Positions 1 to 9,235 of a DNA stretch of 64,000 nt are shown here, piece by piece. This stretch comes from Tissierellales bacterium (GTDB taxonomy: Bacteria > Bacillota > Clostridia > Tissierellales > Tissierellaceae). The stretch spans positions 119,651-183,650 of the forward strand of contig JACIXZ010000003.1 of assembly GCA_014360205.1 (NCBI GenBank), in the 5' to 3' direction. Position numbers and translations under genes: made by a program. The notes beneath the pieces are model-generated. The model searched no databases. It was given only the letters and a program-made list of their open reading frames with translations, and had not been told where the DNA came from. Within the stretch, counting starts at the first letter, position 1. Each line of letters begins with the position of its first letter.

Positions 1-2
1 TG

Positions 3-1082
3 TTCTATATTAATGTATATGAGCATTTCGATCCTTCTGAAGAGGATATTTCATCTATTTATGATGATATTGAAGAATTTCAAAATTATCTGTACTATAA
101 AAAAGATCCTCTTTTAACAGATAAATACATCAATAAATTACTTGAGCTATATGATTATTATCTGAGTCCTGAGGATTTAAGCCTCAGAGATCTAAACAGA
201 ATTGACTTAAATGAATTGTTCTTAAATACTATCTATGATGGATTCATATCATCAAGCGAAACATTTTCCTTATATTTAGATGTGTTGACAGAATATATTC
301 TCTTTAAAGAAAATCAAACCAATGATTTTCACGATTCTTTAGAGCAAATCAAACAAATTAGGGAAAATAGATTCGATTTTATTAGGGAAATAAATAAAGG
401 CGAAAGTCATTTCTATAAAGACAAATATCTTGTTTCAAAACTAAATGAATTTGATTTAACATTTAACGATGATTTTATTAAAGATTTTGATGTATTCTTA
501 ATATATCTAATTTCAAATAATTTATCATTAACTGATAAAAAGCAGAAAATAAAAAAATCTGATAAAATGATTTTAATAGAAAATTTGTTTAAAACATATG
601 AATTTAACGATTTATATTCAAGCGCAGACATTATAGATATTTTTAAAGCATTGGGTTTGTCACTTAACATTATTGAGATTAATGATAATAAACTGATTCC
701 GAGCAATATAGTTGAAGATTATTTAATATTATCTAACGAAGAAAAAATGCAAGTCCTATTATCAGAAATATTTAAAATAGATTTTATAAGTTCCATTTTG
801 AATATTGATATAAAAAATGCCGAAAAATCAAAAGAGCTATTGTTAAAATTGATGGCTAAGTTAATGAGAAACCCTATGCCTTTAAAGCTCATAATTGATG
901 AGATAGCTGTACTAAAAAAAGAGCTATCAACTCTAATCTATATTTTATATACCATAGGTTTAGTAGATCTAAAAAATAATAATTTAACTCTAACACGATT
1001 GGGTAAGATTTGTTTTCCTTTTATAAATCAATGGAGTAGGAGGAAAATGGATAATATATTAATTTTTACGCTAAAAAACTAA
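3..1082 (+). CDS. hypothetical protein, 5'-truncated by window edge
   Basis: The reading frame is open from base 3 without a stop, so the gene begins before the window; about 359 residues plus the stop are visible. A possible TTG start at 216 has no ribosome site and sits mid-frame, so I do not use it. The protein is acidic, rich in Asp, Asn, Ile and Lys, has no signal peptide or obvious membrane segment, and looks mostly helical. The last 70 or so residues, around LIDEIAVLKKELSTLIYIL followed by a short strand-like end, could be a winged-helix fold, but this is only an impression. It is followed after 16 bases by the S9 peptidase and may be co-transcribed with it. I do not recognise a family. 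Confidence 0.7.
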   Translation, partial: FYINVYEHFDPSEEDISSIYDDIEEFQNYLYYKKDPLLTDKYINKLLELYDYYLSPEDLSLRDLNRIDLNELFLNTIYDGFISSSETFSLYLDVLTEYILFKENQTNDFHDSLEQIKQIRENRFDFIREINKGESHFYKDKYLVSKLNEFDLTFNDDFIKDFDVFLIYLISNNLSLTDKKQKIKKSDKMILIENLFKTYEFNDLYSSADIIDIFKALGLSLNIIEINDNKLIPSNIVEDYLILSNEEKMQVLLSEIFKIDFISSILNIDIKNAEKSKELLLKLMAKLMRNPMPLKLIIDEIAVLKKELSTLIYILYTIGLVDLKNNNLTLTRLGKICFPFINQWSRRKMDNILIFTLKN

Positions 1083-1098
1083 TAATATGGAGGTAACC

Positions 1099-3084
1099 AT
1101 GAAAAATCTAAAATTAGATGACTTTACAAATTTTAAGTTTATTTCTTCTGTAAATATTTCCCCAGATGCTAAAAATTGTGCTTTCGTTGTGACTAGAATA
1201 GATATTGAGGAAAACAAATACTTGTCTAATATCTATATTGCAGACGAGAATTATAAAATAAAAAAATTGACTAGCTTTAATGAAGAAAGAAAGTTTTTAT
1301 GGAAAGATAAAAAAACCATTATATTTACTTCATTAAGAGAAAAAAAAGATAAAGAAAAGGCTGAAAATGGCTACCCAATTACCTCTTTTTACGAGATAAA
1401 TATTGAAGGTGGTGAAGCAAACAAGATTTTCAGCATACCATTAAATGTATATTCTACTGAGATAATCGATGAAAACCATTATCTATTTACTGCTTTATAT
1501 GACCAAGACTTAGGAGAATACTTTAACCTTACTGAAGAAGAAATGGATAAAAAAATCAAAGAAAAAAAAGAGAACTCTGATTATGAAATTTTAGATGAAA
1601 TTCCATTCTGGTCTAATGGAGAAGGTTTCACCAATAAAAAGAGAGCTAGACTCTATTATTATATAAAAAATGAAAATAAGTTGATTCCTATCACAGATGA
1701 GTTTACTAACGTTCATCAAGTTCATTTATCTAAAGAAAAAGATAAAGCTCTTTTTATAACATCTTCATTTATAGATAAAATGAATTTATATAGCGATATC
1801 TATATTCTAGATCTAAATACCCTAGGTATAGAAAAAATTTCCCCATATAGTGAATTTAACTATGCTTTTGCTTGTTTTATTAAAGATAAAATTGTTTTCT
1901 TTGGTTCTGACATGAAAAAGCATGGTATTAATCAAAATCCTGATATATTTTTGATGGAAGATAATGGGATTAATTGCAAGCTTCTTCTGCACCTAGATGA
2001 AGGAATAGGAAACTCTGTTGGGTCTGACTGTAGATATGGGAGCTCTAGATATTTTAAAGTTGATGGAGATCTATTATATTTTATTTCAACAAGTGGTTAT
2101 AATTCCTTTATAAACAAATTAGATTTAGATGGAAAACTAGAAAAAATAACTGAACCAAATGGTTCAATTGACGATTTCGACGTGGTAGAAAATAAAGTTT
2201 TCTTTTCTGGATTAAGAGATATAAACTTACAAGAACTCTATGTTTTAGATAGTTGTGAAAAAACTGTTACAGATTTCAACAGCTGGGTATGCGAAGAAAG
2301 ATTACTTTCTAAACCAATATATATAAATGTTAAGAATGATGATGTTTCATTAGATGGTTTTGTAATAAAACCAATAGGATTTGATGATACAAAATCATAT
2401 CCAGCAATCCTTGATATTCATGGTGGTCCTAAAACTTGCTATGGCAGTGTTTACTACCACGAGATGCAAGTTTGGGCTAATCAAGGTTATTTTGTGTTTT
2501 TCTTAAACCCAAGAGGCAGTGATGGATATGGTGATGATTTTGCAGATATTAGAGGAAAATATGGGAGTATTGATTTTGATGACATAATGACTTTTACAGA
2601 TAAAATATTAGAATTGTATCCTAATATTGATAGGGAAAGAATTGGAGTTACTGGCGGCTCTTATGGAGGATATATGACTAACTGGATTATTGGTCATACA
2701 AATAGATTTAAAGTGGCTGCTTCTCAGAGAAGTATATCTAATTGGATATCTTTTTTTGGAACTTCAGATATTGGATACTACTTTGTTCAAGATCAAGTTG
2801 GTACAAATCCATGGAATCGTCATGAAAAGCTATGGGATAATTCTCCTTTGAAATATGCTAATAATGTAGTTACTCCTACTTTATTCATACATTCAGATGA
2901 GGATTATAGGTGTTGGATTGATCAAGGATATCAGATGTTCACATCATTAAAGTATCACGGAGTTGAGTCAAAAATTGTGATTTTCAAGGGAGAAAACCAC
3001 GAACTTTCAAGGTCTGGAAAACCCAAACATAGAATAAAGAGATTGGAAGAAATCACAAATTGGTTTAACAAGTATTTAAAGTAG
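1099..3084 (+). CDS. S9 family peptidase (acylaminoacyl-peptidase-like)
   Basis: This is a 661-residue serine peptidase of the prolyl oligopeptidase family, expected to cut short or N-acylated peptides in the cytoplasm. The N-terminal 390 or so residues look like a beta-propeller (repeated strand-rich blocks such as DKIVFFGSD and GDLLYFISTSG). The C-terminal alpha/beta-hydrolase domain has the nucleophile motif GGSYGGY (Ser521), the acid in SDEDYR (Asp602) and the His in ENHELS (His634). The oxyanion-side HGGP motif (DIHGGPKT) is present. An in-frame ATG lies at 1087, but GGAGG at 1089-1093 places the start at 1099. No signal peptide is seen. The family assignment is firm; the exact substrate is unknown. 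Confidence 0.95.
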   Translation: MKNLKLDDFTNFKFISSVNISPDAKNCAFVVTRIDIEENKYLSNIYIADENYKIKKLTSFNEERKFLWKDKKTIIFTSLREKKDKEKAENGYPITSFYEINIEGGEANKIFSIPLNVYSTEIIDENHYLFTALYDQDLGEYFNLTEEEMDKKIKEKKENSDYEILDEIPFWSNGEGFTNKKRARLYYYIKNENKLIPITDEFTNVHQVHLSKEKDKALFITSSFIDKMNLYSDIYILDLNTLGIEKISPYSEFNYAFACFIKDKIVFFGSDMKKHGINQNPDIFLMEDNGINCKLLLHLDEGIGNSVGSDCRYGSSRYFKVDGDLLYFISTSGYNSFINKLDLDGKLEKITEPNGSIDDFDVVENKVFFSGLRDINLQELYVLDSCEKTVTDFNSWVCEERLLSKPIYINVKNDDVSLDGFVIKPIGFDDTKSYPAILDIHGGPKTCYGSVYYHEMQVWANQGYFVFFLNPRGSDGYGDDFADIRGKYGSIDFDDIMTFTDKILELYPNIDRERIGVTGGSYGGYMTNWIIGHTNRFKVAASQRSISNWISFFGTSDIGYYFVQDQVGTNPWNRHEKLWDNSPLKYANNVVTPTLFIHSDEDYRCWIDQGYQMFTSLKYHGVESKIVIFKGENHELSRSGKPKHRIKRLEEITNWFNKYLK

Positions 3085-3097
3085 AGTTGGTGTAAAT

Positions 3098-4006
3098 TTG
3101 AAAAAAATAATAGATCAGCTTTTACAACATAAGGCTATAATAGTCATTGACCATTTTATATTTAAATTACGTAATGATTATATTTTTGGTTATGCAGCAC
3201 AAATGGCTTATTATCTAGTACTTTCAATTTTTCCGTTTTTAATAGTTTTACTAAATATAATTAGCCTTACCCCTCTTGTAAGGGGTGAAATCCCATTGGA
3301 ATTCCTTGAATTTTTGCCTCAAGAAGTTACGAACATAATTGAGGGTTTTATAAGTGATATAACAACATATAGCAGCCAAGGTTTGCTTTCTATAGCTGCT
3401 GTTGCAGGACTTTGGACTGCATCTGGTGGAATGATGGTAACAATGAGAACTATTAATGCTGCATATGGTTTTAAAGAAAAAAGGTCATATGTAAAGCGTA
3501 AATTGTTGTCATTGCTATTTACTTTTGCGTTAATAATACTTTTAGTGATGGTATTTTTTACTCTTGTAATAGGGGAGCTAATAGGTAAGTGGGTATTCAC
3601 ACTACTAGACAGTGAAGTATTTTTCATTAATTTATGGCACTACCTTCGTTTCATAATACCAATCTTATACATGGTGATAATATTTGCTTTAATATATAAA
3701 TATACGCCAAGTACAAAAAAAGAAGAAAAAATTAAATTAAGATATACATTGTTTGGTTCTTTATTCTCAACTTTAGGCTGGATAATTGCATCAATAATGT
3801 TTTCCTATTATGTAAATAATTTTGCAAATTATGCTGTTACTTATGGCAGCTTAGGTGGAGTAATTATTTTTTTAGTTTGGCTTTATATAATTAGTATGGT
3901 GATAATATTAGGTGGAGAGATAAATGCTATTTATCTTTATTATAAAAAAAATGATTTAGTTTTTAGAGAAGATAATAGTTTTTTGTACGACTTTATTAAA
4001 GATTAA
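3098..4006 (+). CDS. YihY/virulence factor BrkB family membrane protein
   Basis: This 302-residue integral membrane protein has about six hydrophobic helices. It carries family-typical stretches near the N-terminus (YAAQMAYYLVLSIFPFLIVL), a Gly-rich loop (LWTASGGMMVTMRTINAAYG) and, in the last third, LGGVIIFLVWLYIISMVIILGGEINA. The family was once called RNase BN but its biochemical function is unsettled. The start is TTG with only a weak GGTG upstream, though the N-terminus that follows (KKIIDQLLQHK) fits the family. It follows the peptidase gene by 13 bases. Its TAA stop at 4004-4006 touches the comF stop on the other strand with no base between. Confidence 0.9.
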   Translation: MKKIIDQLLQHKAIIVIDHFIFKLRNDYIFGYAAQMAYYLVLSIFPFLIVLLNIISLTPLVRGEIPLEFLEFLPQEVTNIIEGFISDITTYSSQGLLSIAAVAGLWTASGGMMVTMRTINAAYGFKEKRSYVKRKLLSLLFTFALIILLVMVFFTLVIGELIGKWVFTLLDSEVFFINLWHYLRFIIPILYMVIIFALIYKYTPSTKKEEKIKLRYTLFGSLFSTLGWIIASIMFSYYVNNFANYAVTYGSLGGVIIFLVWLYIISMVIILGGEINAIYLYYKKNDLVFREDNSFLYDFIKD

Positions 4007-4651
4007 TCAAATTTTGGGTGTAGATAAACATATGCTAATTATTTTATCTGCACCATTTTCTTTTAACTCTTTACTACAGTATTCAAGAGTCATACCTGTA
4101 GTGATAATATCATCTATTAACAATATTTTTTTGTTATATATCATATCATTGTTTTTAACAAAAAAAGAGGATTTTAAATTTAATCTCCTTTCGAAAACAT
4201 TAAGTTTGTTTTGCTCTTTTGTCCATTTTCTCTTTATGAGTACATTATTAGATATAGGCTTATTATTTAATTTAGCTATTTCCTTTGCCAATAAATATGA
4301 TTGATTATATCCTCTGATGGCCTCTTTCCTTCTGTGCAGTGGTACAGGCAAAATTATATCGTAATCAAATATTTCTTGAATTTCTATTGTCTTAATCATA
4401 TATAATGCAAAAGTTTTATATAAATAGCTAGAATTGTTGAACTTAAATTGATGAATAAAATTTTTTATAAATCTATTGTAGTAAATTGATACATAAACTT
4501 TGTCTATATTTTCTATATCAGCTTTGATTGGTTGGTGCAATTCTTCTATTCTATCTCTACATTCTTTGCAAAGACCTAATTCTAAGTCATCATCATAATC
4601 TTTACAGAAACTGCAAATGTTTTTTGTTGGAAATAATAACTCATCAATCAA
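4007..4651 (-). CDS. comF: ComF family phosphoribosyltransferase-like protein
   Basis: ComF proteins are needed for DNA uptake in naturally competent bacteria and carry a type I phosphoribosyltransferase fold. The 214 residues show two N-terminal CxxC pairs (Cys13/16 and Cys28/31) forming a zinc finger. The PRPP-binding motif is KILLIDDIITTG at residues 175-186, with LPVPLHRRKEAIRGYNQS upstream as in the family. The start is TTG at 4651, chosen because AAGGA sits about eight bases upstream inside recD2 and no ATG is available. It overlaps the recD2 stop by eight bases, so translation is probably coupled. Pairing with the recD2 helicase suggests a DNA-processing role. Confidence 0.92.
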   Translation of the reverse strand: MIDELLFPTKNICSFCKDYDDDLELGLCKECRDRIEELHQPIKADIENIDKVYVSIYYNRFIKNFIHQFKFNNSSYLYKTFALYMIKTIEIQEIFDYDIILPVPLHRRKEAIRGYNQSYLLAKEIAKLNNKPISNNVLIKRKWTKEQNKLNVFERRLNLKSSFFVKNNDMIYNKKILLIDDIITTGMTLEYCSKELKENGADKIISICLSTPKI

Positions 4652-6875
4652 AATTTATTCCTTCTTTCCGAATATACATATCATACTGCTTTATCTTCAT
4701 ATCTAGTGCTGAATATCTCTTCTCTATCTGATTGTTTCTTACCATTTCATAAATATATTTTTTGTCTCCAACTAATATAACTAAATCCTTTGCTCGTGTT
4801 ACACCTGTGTAAATTAAATTTCTAGTTAAAAGCATTTTGGGTCCAGAAGTTACAGGTATGATTACTGCTCTAAATTCACTGCCTTGGGATTTATGAATTG
4901 TTATAGCATAGGATAATGTCAATTGATCTAAGTCTTTATAATCATATTCTACTTCTTTTTCTTGATCGAACAAGACCTTAATCTTATTTTCTTCATCAGA
5001 AATCTCTGTAATAATTCCAATGTCCCCATTGTAAATGCCTTCTCCTTTTTCTATCTCACCTTGCTTTGATATACTCCATTCAATTTGATAATTGTTTTTA
5101 ATTTGCATCACTTTATCTCCAACTCTAAAAGAAAAACTTCCCAAGCTTTTTTGAGGTTTAAGTTTGTTTTCAGGATTTAAAACTGCTTGAAGTTTTTGAT
5201 TTAAAGAAATTACTCCTAAATCCCCTTTTTTCATAGGAGATAAGACTTGTATATCGTTGATTGGATCAAACCCATAATATTTAGGTAATCTATTGACTAC
5301 TAGCTCTTTTATTTCCTCAAGAGCTTCTTTTGGATTTTGTTTATAAATAAAAAAGAAATCTTTATCTTTTTCATTTAAAATAGGCATTAATCCATTGTTA
5401 ATCCTATGAGCATTTACTATTATCATGCTTTTTTCTTCTTGTCTAAAAATTTCATCCAATCTAACCACTTTTATAACATTTGAATTAATGATATCTCTAA
5501 GTATATTCCCAGCCCCTACAGAAGGTAGTTGGTCAACATCGCCCACTAATATCAATCTCGAACCTGGTTTTATTGCATTTATTAGATTGTTCATCATAGA
5601 AATATCTATCATAGATGCTTCATCCACTATAATGATATCACTTTCAATTGGGTTTTCTTCATCTCTTAAAAAATTAAATTCATCACCTCCATAAGAAATC
5701 TCTAATAATCTATGCAAAGTTTTTGCTTCATATCCTGTATATTCCTTAATTCTCTTTGCTGCTCTACCAGTAGGCGCTGCTAATACAAAAGTTTTACCTT
5801 CTTTTTTGAATATTTCAATTATAGCCTTGATAATAGTTGTTTTCCCAGTACCAGGCCCTCCAGTCAATATCAAAACTCCATTATTTATCGAACTAACTAT
5901 GGCTTCTCTTTGTTTATTGGCAAATTTAATATTTGATTTTTCTTGAATTTCGTTGATTTCCTTTTGTATGTCTATGTTAATATCATCTAATTTATAATTA
6001 CTTAATTCTATTATTTTTCTAGCAATATTGTTTTCAAAAATATTATATAGATAATGATAAATTATGTCTTTATCGTCTATTTTAGATTTGACAAAAACAT
6101 CTGAAATCAAAAGACTTTTGATTTCATCGACAATTTTATCTTTTGAAACTGTCAACAATTTTTGTGCTTCATCAATCAATAGTTTTTCTGGTAAAAAAGT
6201 GTGACCTTGCCCTATTGCTTCATTCATAATATATTTAAGCCCTGCCTTAATTCTATGTGGTGAATTTTTGTCAACACCAACTTTGTTCGCTATATCGTCA
6301 GATATCTTAAATCCTATCCCCCTTATATCTTCTGTCAATCTATATGGATTCTCTTTTATTATATTTGTCGATTCACTCCCATACTGCTTATATATTTTTA
6401 ATATTTGATTAGTTGAAATATCGAATTCTTTAAGTTCAACAATAATCTGTCTGATTTCCCTCTGCTCCTCAAAAGCCTCCATTATTTTATCAAGTTTCTT
6501 TTTGCCTATGCCATCTACTTCTAGCAATCTTTCAGGATAATATTGTATTATGTCAAGTGAATTCTCTTTGAATTTATCAACAATTTTTCTTGCAGTAGCT
6601 TTGCCAATGTGAGGTATAAGCCCCGATGCTAAATAACTTTCTATTCCATTTATAGTTGAAGGTAATTTCTCCTTTATGTTTGTAAACTGAAATTGTTCTC
6701 CAAATTTGTCATGGTATATCCATTCTCCCTCTAATTCAACAAACTGCTCTTTTTTTATGAAATAAGTCTTTCCAACGAAAGTAACAGGCCCATCTGAAGT
6801 AACAAGCCTAGCAACTGTATATCCATTTTCTTCATTTCTAAATATTATATCTTCAACAGTTCCTTCTATAAACAT
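4644..6875 (-). CDS. recD2: RecD2-type ATP-dependent DNA helicase
   Basis: This 743-residue SF1B 5'-3' helicase resembles RecD2 of bacteria without RecBC. The N-terminal 60 residues form an OB-like domain (GTVEDIIFRNEENGYTVARL). Helix-hairpin-helix segments follow (GIGKKKLDKIMEAF; IRGIGFKISDDIANKVG). The ATPase core has Walker A GGPGTGKTT near residue 337, Walker B IIIVDEASMID, GDVDQLPSVGAGN, and a C-terminal SH3-like and motif VI region (LTLSYAITIHKSQGSEF, YTGVTRAKDL). The start follows a good TTGGAGG site. It probably acts in repair and in resolving stalled forks, and is co-transcribed with comF. Confidence 0.96.
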   Translation of the reverse strand: MFIEGTVEDIIFRNEENGYTVARLVTSDGPVTFVGKTYFIKKEQFVELEGEWIYHDKFGEQFQFTNIKEKLPSTINGIESYLASGLIPHIGKATARKIVDKFKENSLDIIQYYPERLLEVDGIGKKKLDKIMEAFEEQREIRQIIVELKEFDISTNQILKIYKQYGSESTNIIKENPYRLTEDIRGIGFKISDDIANKVGVDKNSPHRIKAGLKYIMNEAIGQGHTFLPEKLLIDEAQKLLTVSKDKIVDEIKSLLISDVFVKSKIDDKDIIYHYLYNIFENNIARKIIELSNYKLDDINIDIQKEINEIQEKSNIKFANKQREAIVSSINNGVLILTGGPGTGKTTIIKAIIEIFKKEGKTFVLAAPTGRAAKRIKEYTGYEAKTLHRLLEISYGGDEFNFLRDEENPIESDIIIVDEASMIDISMMNNLINAIKPGSRLILVGDVDQLPSVGAGNILRDIINSNVIKVVRLDEIFRQEEKSMIIVNAHRINNGLMPILNEKDKDFFFIYKQNPKEALEEIKELVVNRLPKYYGFDPINDIQVLSPMKKGDLGVISLNQKLQAVLNPENKLKPQKSLGSFSFRVGDKVMQIKNNYQIEWSISKQGEIEKGEGIYNGDIGIITEISDEENKIKVLFDQEKEVEYDYKDLDQLTLSYAITIHKSQGSEFRAVIIPVTSGPKMLLTRNLIYTGVTRAKDLVILVGDKKYIYEMVRNNQIEKRYSALDMKIKQYDMYIRKEGINFD

Positions 6876-6902
6876 AATTTACCTCCAACTGATCTTGATT
6901 AT

Positions 6903-6908
6903 ATTATA
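6903..6908 (-). promoter_or_regulatory. putative -10 box for recD2-comF
   Basis: A perfect TATAAT is read on the minus strand about 27 bases before the recD2 start, just beyond the U-tract of the metK terminator. No convincing -35 box is found 16-18 bases upstream, because that stretch is the terminator's T-run. recD2 may therefore use this weak promoter or leak-through from metK. Confidence 0.35.
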
Positions 6909-6917
6909 CCGCAGAAA

Positions 6918-6948
6918 TAAAAAAAATCCCACTCCGTAATCGGAGTGA
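6918..6948 (-). terminator. Rho-independent terminator after metK
   Basis: The stem CACTCCG/CGGAGTG (6930-6936 and 6941-6947) has a four-base loop and is followed on the minus strand by eight T residues. It starts a few bases after the metK stop. Confidence 0.9.
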
Positions 6949-6954
6949 GTTATC

Positions 6955-8136
6955 CTATAGTGCTTTCCTTAAAATCTCTGCTTTATCTGTTCTCTCCCAG
7001 CTTAGGTCTAAATCAGTTCTCCCAAAGTGTCCGTAAGCTGCTACTTGCCTATAGATTGGTCTTTTCAAATCTAAAGCTTTAATGATTGCTGCTGGTCTTA
7101 AATCAAAATTTTCCTTAATAAGATTAACAATTTCTTCATCGCTAATTTTGCCAGTACCAAATGTATCCACATTTACCGATAAAGGATGAGCGATTCCTAT
7201 TGCATATGCTACAGCTACTTCACATTTGTCGGCAAGTCCTGCTGCAACGACATTTTTGGCAACATATCTAGCCATATAAGAAGCAGATCTATCAACTTTA
7301 GTTGGATCTTTACCCGAAAATGCTCCACCACCATGTCTTGCATATCCGCCGTATGTGTCTACAATTATCTTTCTACCGGTAAGCCCTGAATCTCCCATAG
7401 GTCCACCTATTACAAATCTCCCTGTTGGGTTGACATATATCTTTGTATTGTCATCTATCATATTTGCTGGTACTATTACGGAAATCACGTGTTCTATTAT
7501 ATCTTCTCGAATTTGCTCTAATGTTACAGTAGGAGAATGTTGTGTAGAAACTACTATGTTTTCTACTCTAACTGGTTTATCATCGTGATATTCGATTGTA
7601 ACTTGAGTTTTTCCGTCTGGCCTCAAATAATCAAGTAGCCCATTTTTTCTGACTTCGGCTAGACGTCTTGCTAATCTATGAGCTAATGAAATCGGCATTG
7701 GCATAAGCTCAGGAGTTTCATTGCATGCATACCCGAACATCATTCCTTGATCTCCTGCTCCAATTTTATCTAATTCATCATGAGATAAATTCTCCTTTAG
7801 CTCTAAAGCTTTATCTACTCCTAAAGCTATATCTGGAGATTGCTCATTAATGGATGTAAGAACTGCACAAGTATCAGCATCGAATCCATATTTAGCTCTT
7901 ACATATCCTATCTCTTCAACTGTTTGCCTTGCAATCTTTGGTATATCTACATAGCAATCAGTTGTTATCTCACCTGCTACTAGTATAAGACCAGTAGATG
8001 TCAATGTCTCACATGCAACTCTAGCATTAGGATCTTGCCTTAAAATTTCATCTAATATAGCATCCGATATCTGATCGCAAACTTTATCAGGATGCCCTTC
8101 TGTTACAGACTCAGATGTAAAATACCATTTTTTCAT
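6955..8136 (-). CDS. metK: S-adenosylmethionine synthase
   Basis: MetK makes S-adenosylmethionine from methionine and ATP in the cytoplasm, the methyl donor for methylations that include MCP adaptation by CheR. The 393 residues have the usual length and all family signatures: [17 protein letters not shown] at the N-terminus, [12 protein letters not shown] in the middle and the phosphate-binding loop [17 protein letters not shown]. The ATG follows AAGGAGG. The gene stands alone between its own riboswitch leader and a terminator, so it is likely repressed by its product. Confidence 0.99.
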   Translation of the reverse strand: MKKWYFTSESVTEGHPDKVCDQISDAILDEILRQDPNARVACETLTSTGLILVAGEITTDCYVDIPKIARQTVEEIGYVRAKYGFDADTCAVLTSINEQSPDIALGVDKALELKENLSHDELDKIGAGDQGMMFGYACNETPELMPMPISLAHRLARRLAEVRKNGLLDYLRPDGKTQVTIEYHDDKPVRVENIVVSTQHSPTVTLEQIREDIIEHVISVIVPANMIDDNTKIYVNPTGRFVIGGPMGDSGLTGRKIIVDTYGGYARHGGGAFSGKDPTKVDRSASYMARYVAKNVVAAGLADKCEVAVAYAIGIAHPLSVNVDTFGTGKISDEEIVNLIKENFDLRPAAIIKALDLKRPIYRQVAAYGHFGRTDLDLSWERTDKAEILRKAL

Positions 8137-8161
8137 TTTATTCCTCCTTAATTTTACATAT

Positions 8162-8188
8162 AAAAAGCCCTTCCAAAAGGAAAGGCAC
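8162..8188 (-). terminator. Riboswitch-controlled terminator in the metK leader
   Basis: On the minus strand the stem GCCUUUCC/GGAAGGGC (8179-8186 and 8167-8174) with a UUUU loop is followed by a short U-run. It lies between the SAM aptamer and metK, about 26 bases before the start codon. It should form when SAM is bound and the anti-terminator is broken. Confidence 0.88.
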
Positions 8189-8199
8189 TTTTTTAAAAA

Positions 8200-8300
8200 T
8201 CGTCCTCATCTTTCAGAATTATTAACTCTGCAGGAATTAGCACCTTTTATAAGGTTGCCGGGCTTCAATGGGCCTGTCCCTCCACCGCTCTTGATAAGGC
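8200..8300 (-). promoter_or_regulatory. SAM-I (S-box) riboswitch aptamer
   Basis: Read on the minus strand, the segment has the S-box core in order: CUUAUC of P1 (8293-8298), AAGAGCGGUGGAGGGAC, GGCCC, AUGAAGCCCGGCAACC, GGUGCUAAUUCCUGCAG, and UGAAAGAUGAG closing P1 (8205-8210). The P1 strands pair with one G-U. Position upstream of metK and the downstream terminator fit a transcriptional OFF switch responding to SAM. Confidence 0.97.
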
Positions 8301-8326
8301 ATCAAGATATTTAATTTACAATGCAT

Positions 8327-8355
8327 ATATTAACACAGTTATTTTAATGAGTCAA
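8327..8355 (-). promoter_or_regulatory. Sigma-A promoter of the metK leader
   Basis: A -35 TTGACT (8350-8355) and a -10 TAATAT (8327-8332) are separated by exactly 17 bases on the minus strand. Transcription would begin near 8320, shortly before the S-box P1 stem. The rest of the 311-base gap (8356-8447) is AT-rich and shows nothing I can name. Confidence 0.85.
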
Positions 8356-8447
8356 CATAAAAATAATTTGTTTATAAATATTCTATGATAATGTCATATT
8401 AAATTTAATCTGATAAAATTTCAGTATGAGGAAGGTGATTTTTTATA

Positions 8448-9155
8448 TTAGTCTAAAATTATTCCTTCTGTTGATATTGTAGTTACACTCCATGGTATAA
8501 ACTTACCGCTGTTCATCAAAGCTCTCTTCACTGCCTCTACAATGCCTCCGCAACAAGGCACTTCCATCCTAACGATAGTAACACTTTTTATTTCATTTTG
8601 CTTTATTATTTCTGTCAACTTCTCCGAATAGTCTAGCATATCTAATTTGGGACATCCAATTAAAGTTATTTTATTTTTCATAAATTCTCTATGAAAATCA
8701 CCATATGCATATGCAGTACAATCCGCTGCAATTAGCAAATTAGCATTATCAAAATATGGTGCTTTTATAGGTGCTAGTTTTATTTGTACAGGCCACTGTT
8801 TCAACATGCTCTTTACATTAATATTATCATGAGATGCATTTAACCTTTTTTCATCTTTTTCATTTTGGTTGATTATTTTAGCCATTGATCCAGGGCATAC
8901 ATGAGTGTGGTTTTCTTCTGATAATTTATTTGCTAAAACTGCTTTTTCATCATATTCTTTCGCTTCTCTCTCAATAAATGTAATAGCTCCTGTTGGGCAT
9001 ACAGGTAAACAATCTCCTAATCCATCGCAATAGTCATCTCTTAATAGTTTTGCTTTGCCATCAATCATACCTATAGCTCCTTCATGGCATGCATTTGCAC
9101 ACAATCCACAACCATTACATTTTTCTTCATCTATATTTATTATTCTTCTTATCAT
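8448..9155 (-). CDS. 4Fe-4S ferredoxin-domain protein
   Basis: This 235-residue iron-sulfur protein is probably an electron carrier or oxidoreductase accessory protein of anaerobic metabolism. The N-terminal motif CNGCGLCANAC with a following His-Glu-Gly-Ala is a 4Fe-4S site. The second motif, YCDGLGDCLPVCPTGAI, lacks one of the usual closely spaced Cys residues, as is common in this clostridial family. The C-terminal half (from about 100) has CTAYAYGDFHREF and VEVPCCGG-like Cys residues (MEVPCCGGIV) that may bind another metal or cluster. Two ATGs are possible; AGGAG at 9165-9169 favours the second (9155). Its partner protein is unknown and it is monocistronic. Confidence 0.88.
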   Translation of the reverse strand: MIRRIINIDEEKCNGCGLCANACHEGAIGMIDGKAKLLRDDYCDGLGDCLPVCPTGAITFIEREAKEYDEKAVLANKLSEENHTHVCPGSMAKIINQNEKDEKRLNASHDNINVKSMLKQWPVQIKLAPIKAPYFDNANLLIAADCTAYAYGDFHREFMKNKITLIGCPKLDMLDYSEKLTEIIKQNEIKSVTIVRMEVPCCGGIVEAVKRALMNSGKFIPWSVTTISTEGIILD

Positions 9156-9185
9156 AAATCTCATCTCCTATTAAATTATGTTTTT

Positions 9186-9194
9186 ATTATAACA
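9186..9194 (-). promoter_or_regulatory. Extended -10 promoter for the ferredoxin-like gene
   Basis: TGTTATAAT on the minus strand is an extended -10 (TGn plus a perfect TATAAT), about 31 bases before the chosen start. It lies just after the T-run of the flagellar operon terminator. No good -35 is visible. Confidence 0.55.
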
Positions 9195-9235
9195 GGTAAA
9201 AAATAAAAATTTGGTTGCATATGCAACCAAATTCA
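9195..9235 (-). terminator. Terminator at the end of the flgB-flgG operon
   Basis: A perfect 13+13 base palindrome (9208-9233; half-site AATTTGGTTGCAT) begins one base after the flgG stop. On the minus strand it is followed by a T-rich run (TTTTATTTTTTA). It closes the roughly 22 kb flagellar unit C. Confidence 0.88.

Noticed and set aside
216..1082. A 288-residue gene starting at TTG 216
   Set aside because: The frame is open to the window edge and no ribosome site precedes that TTG, so it is an internal codon of a longer gene.
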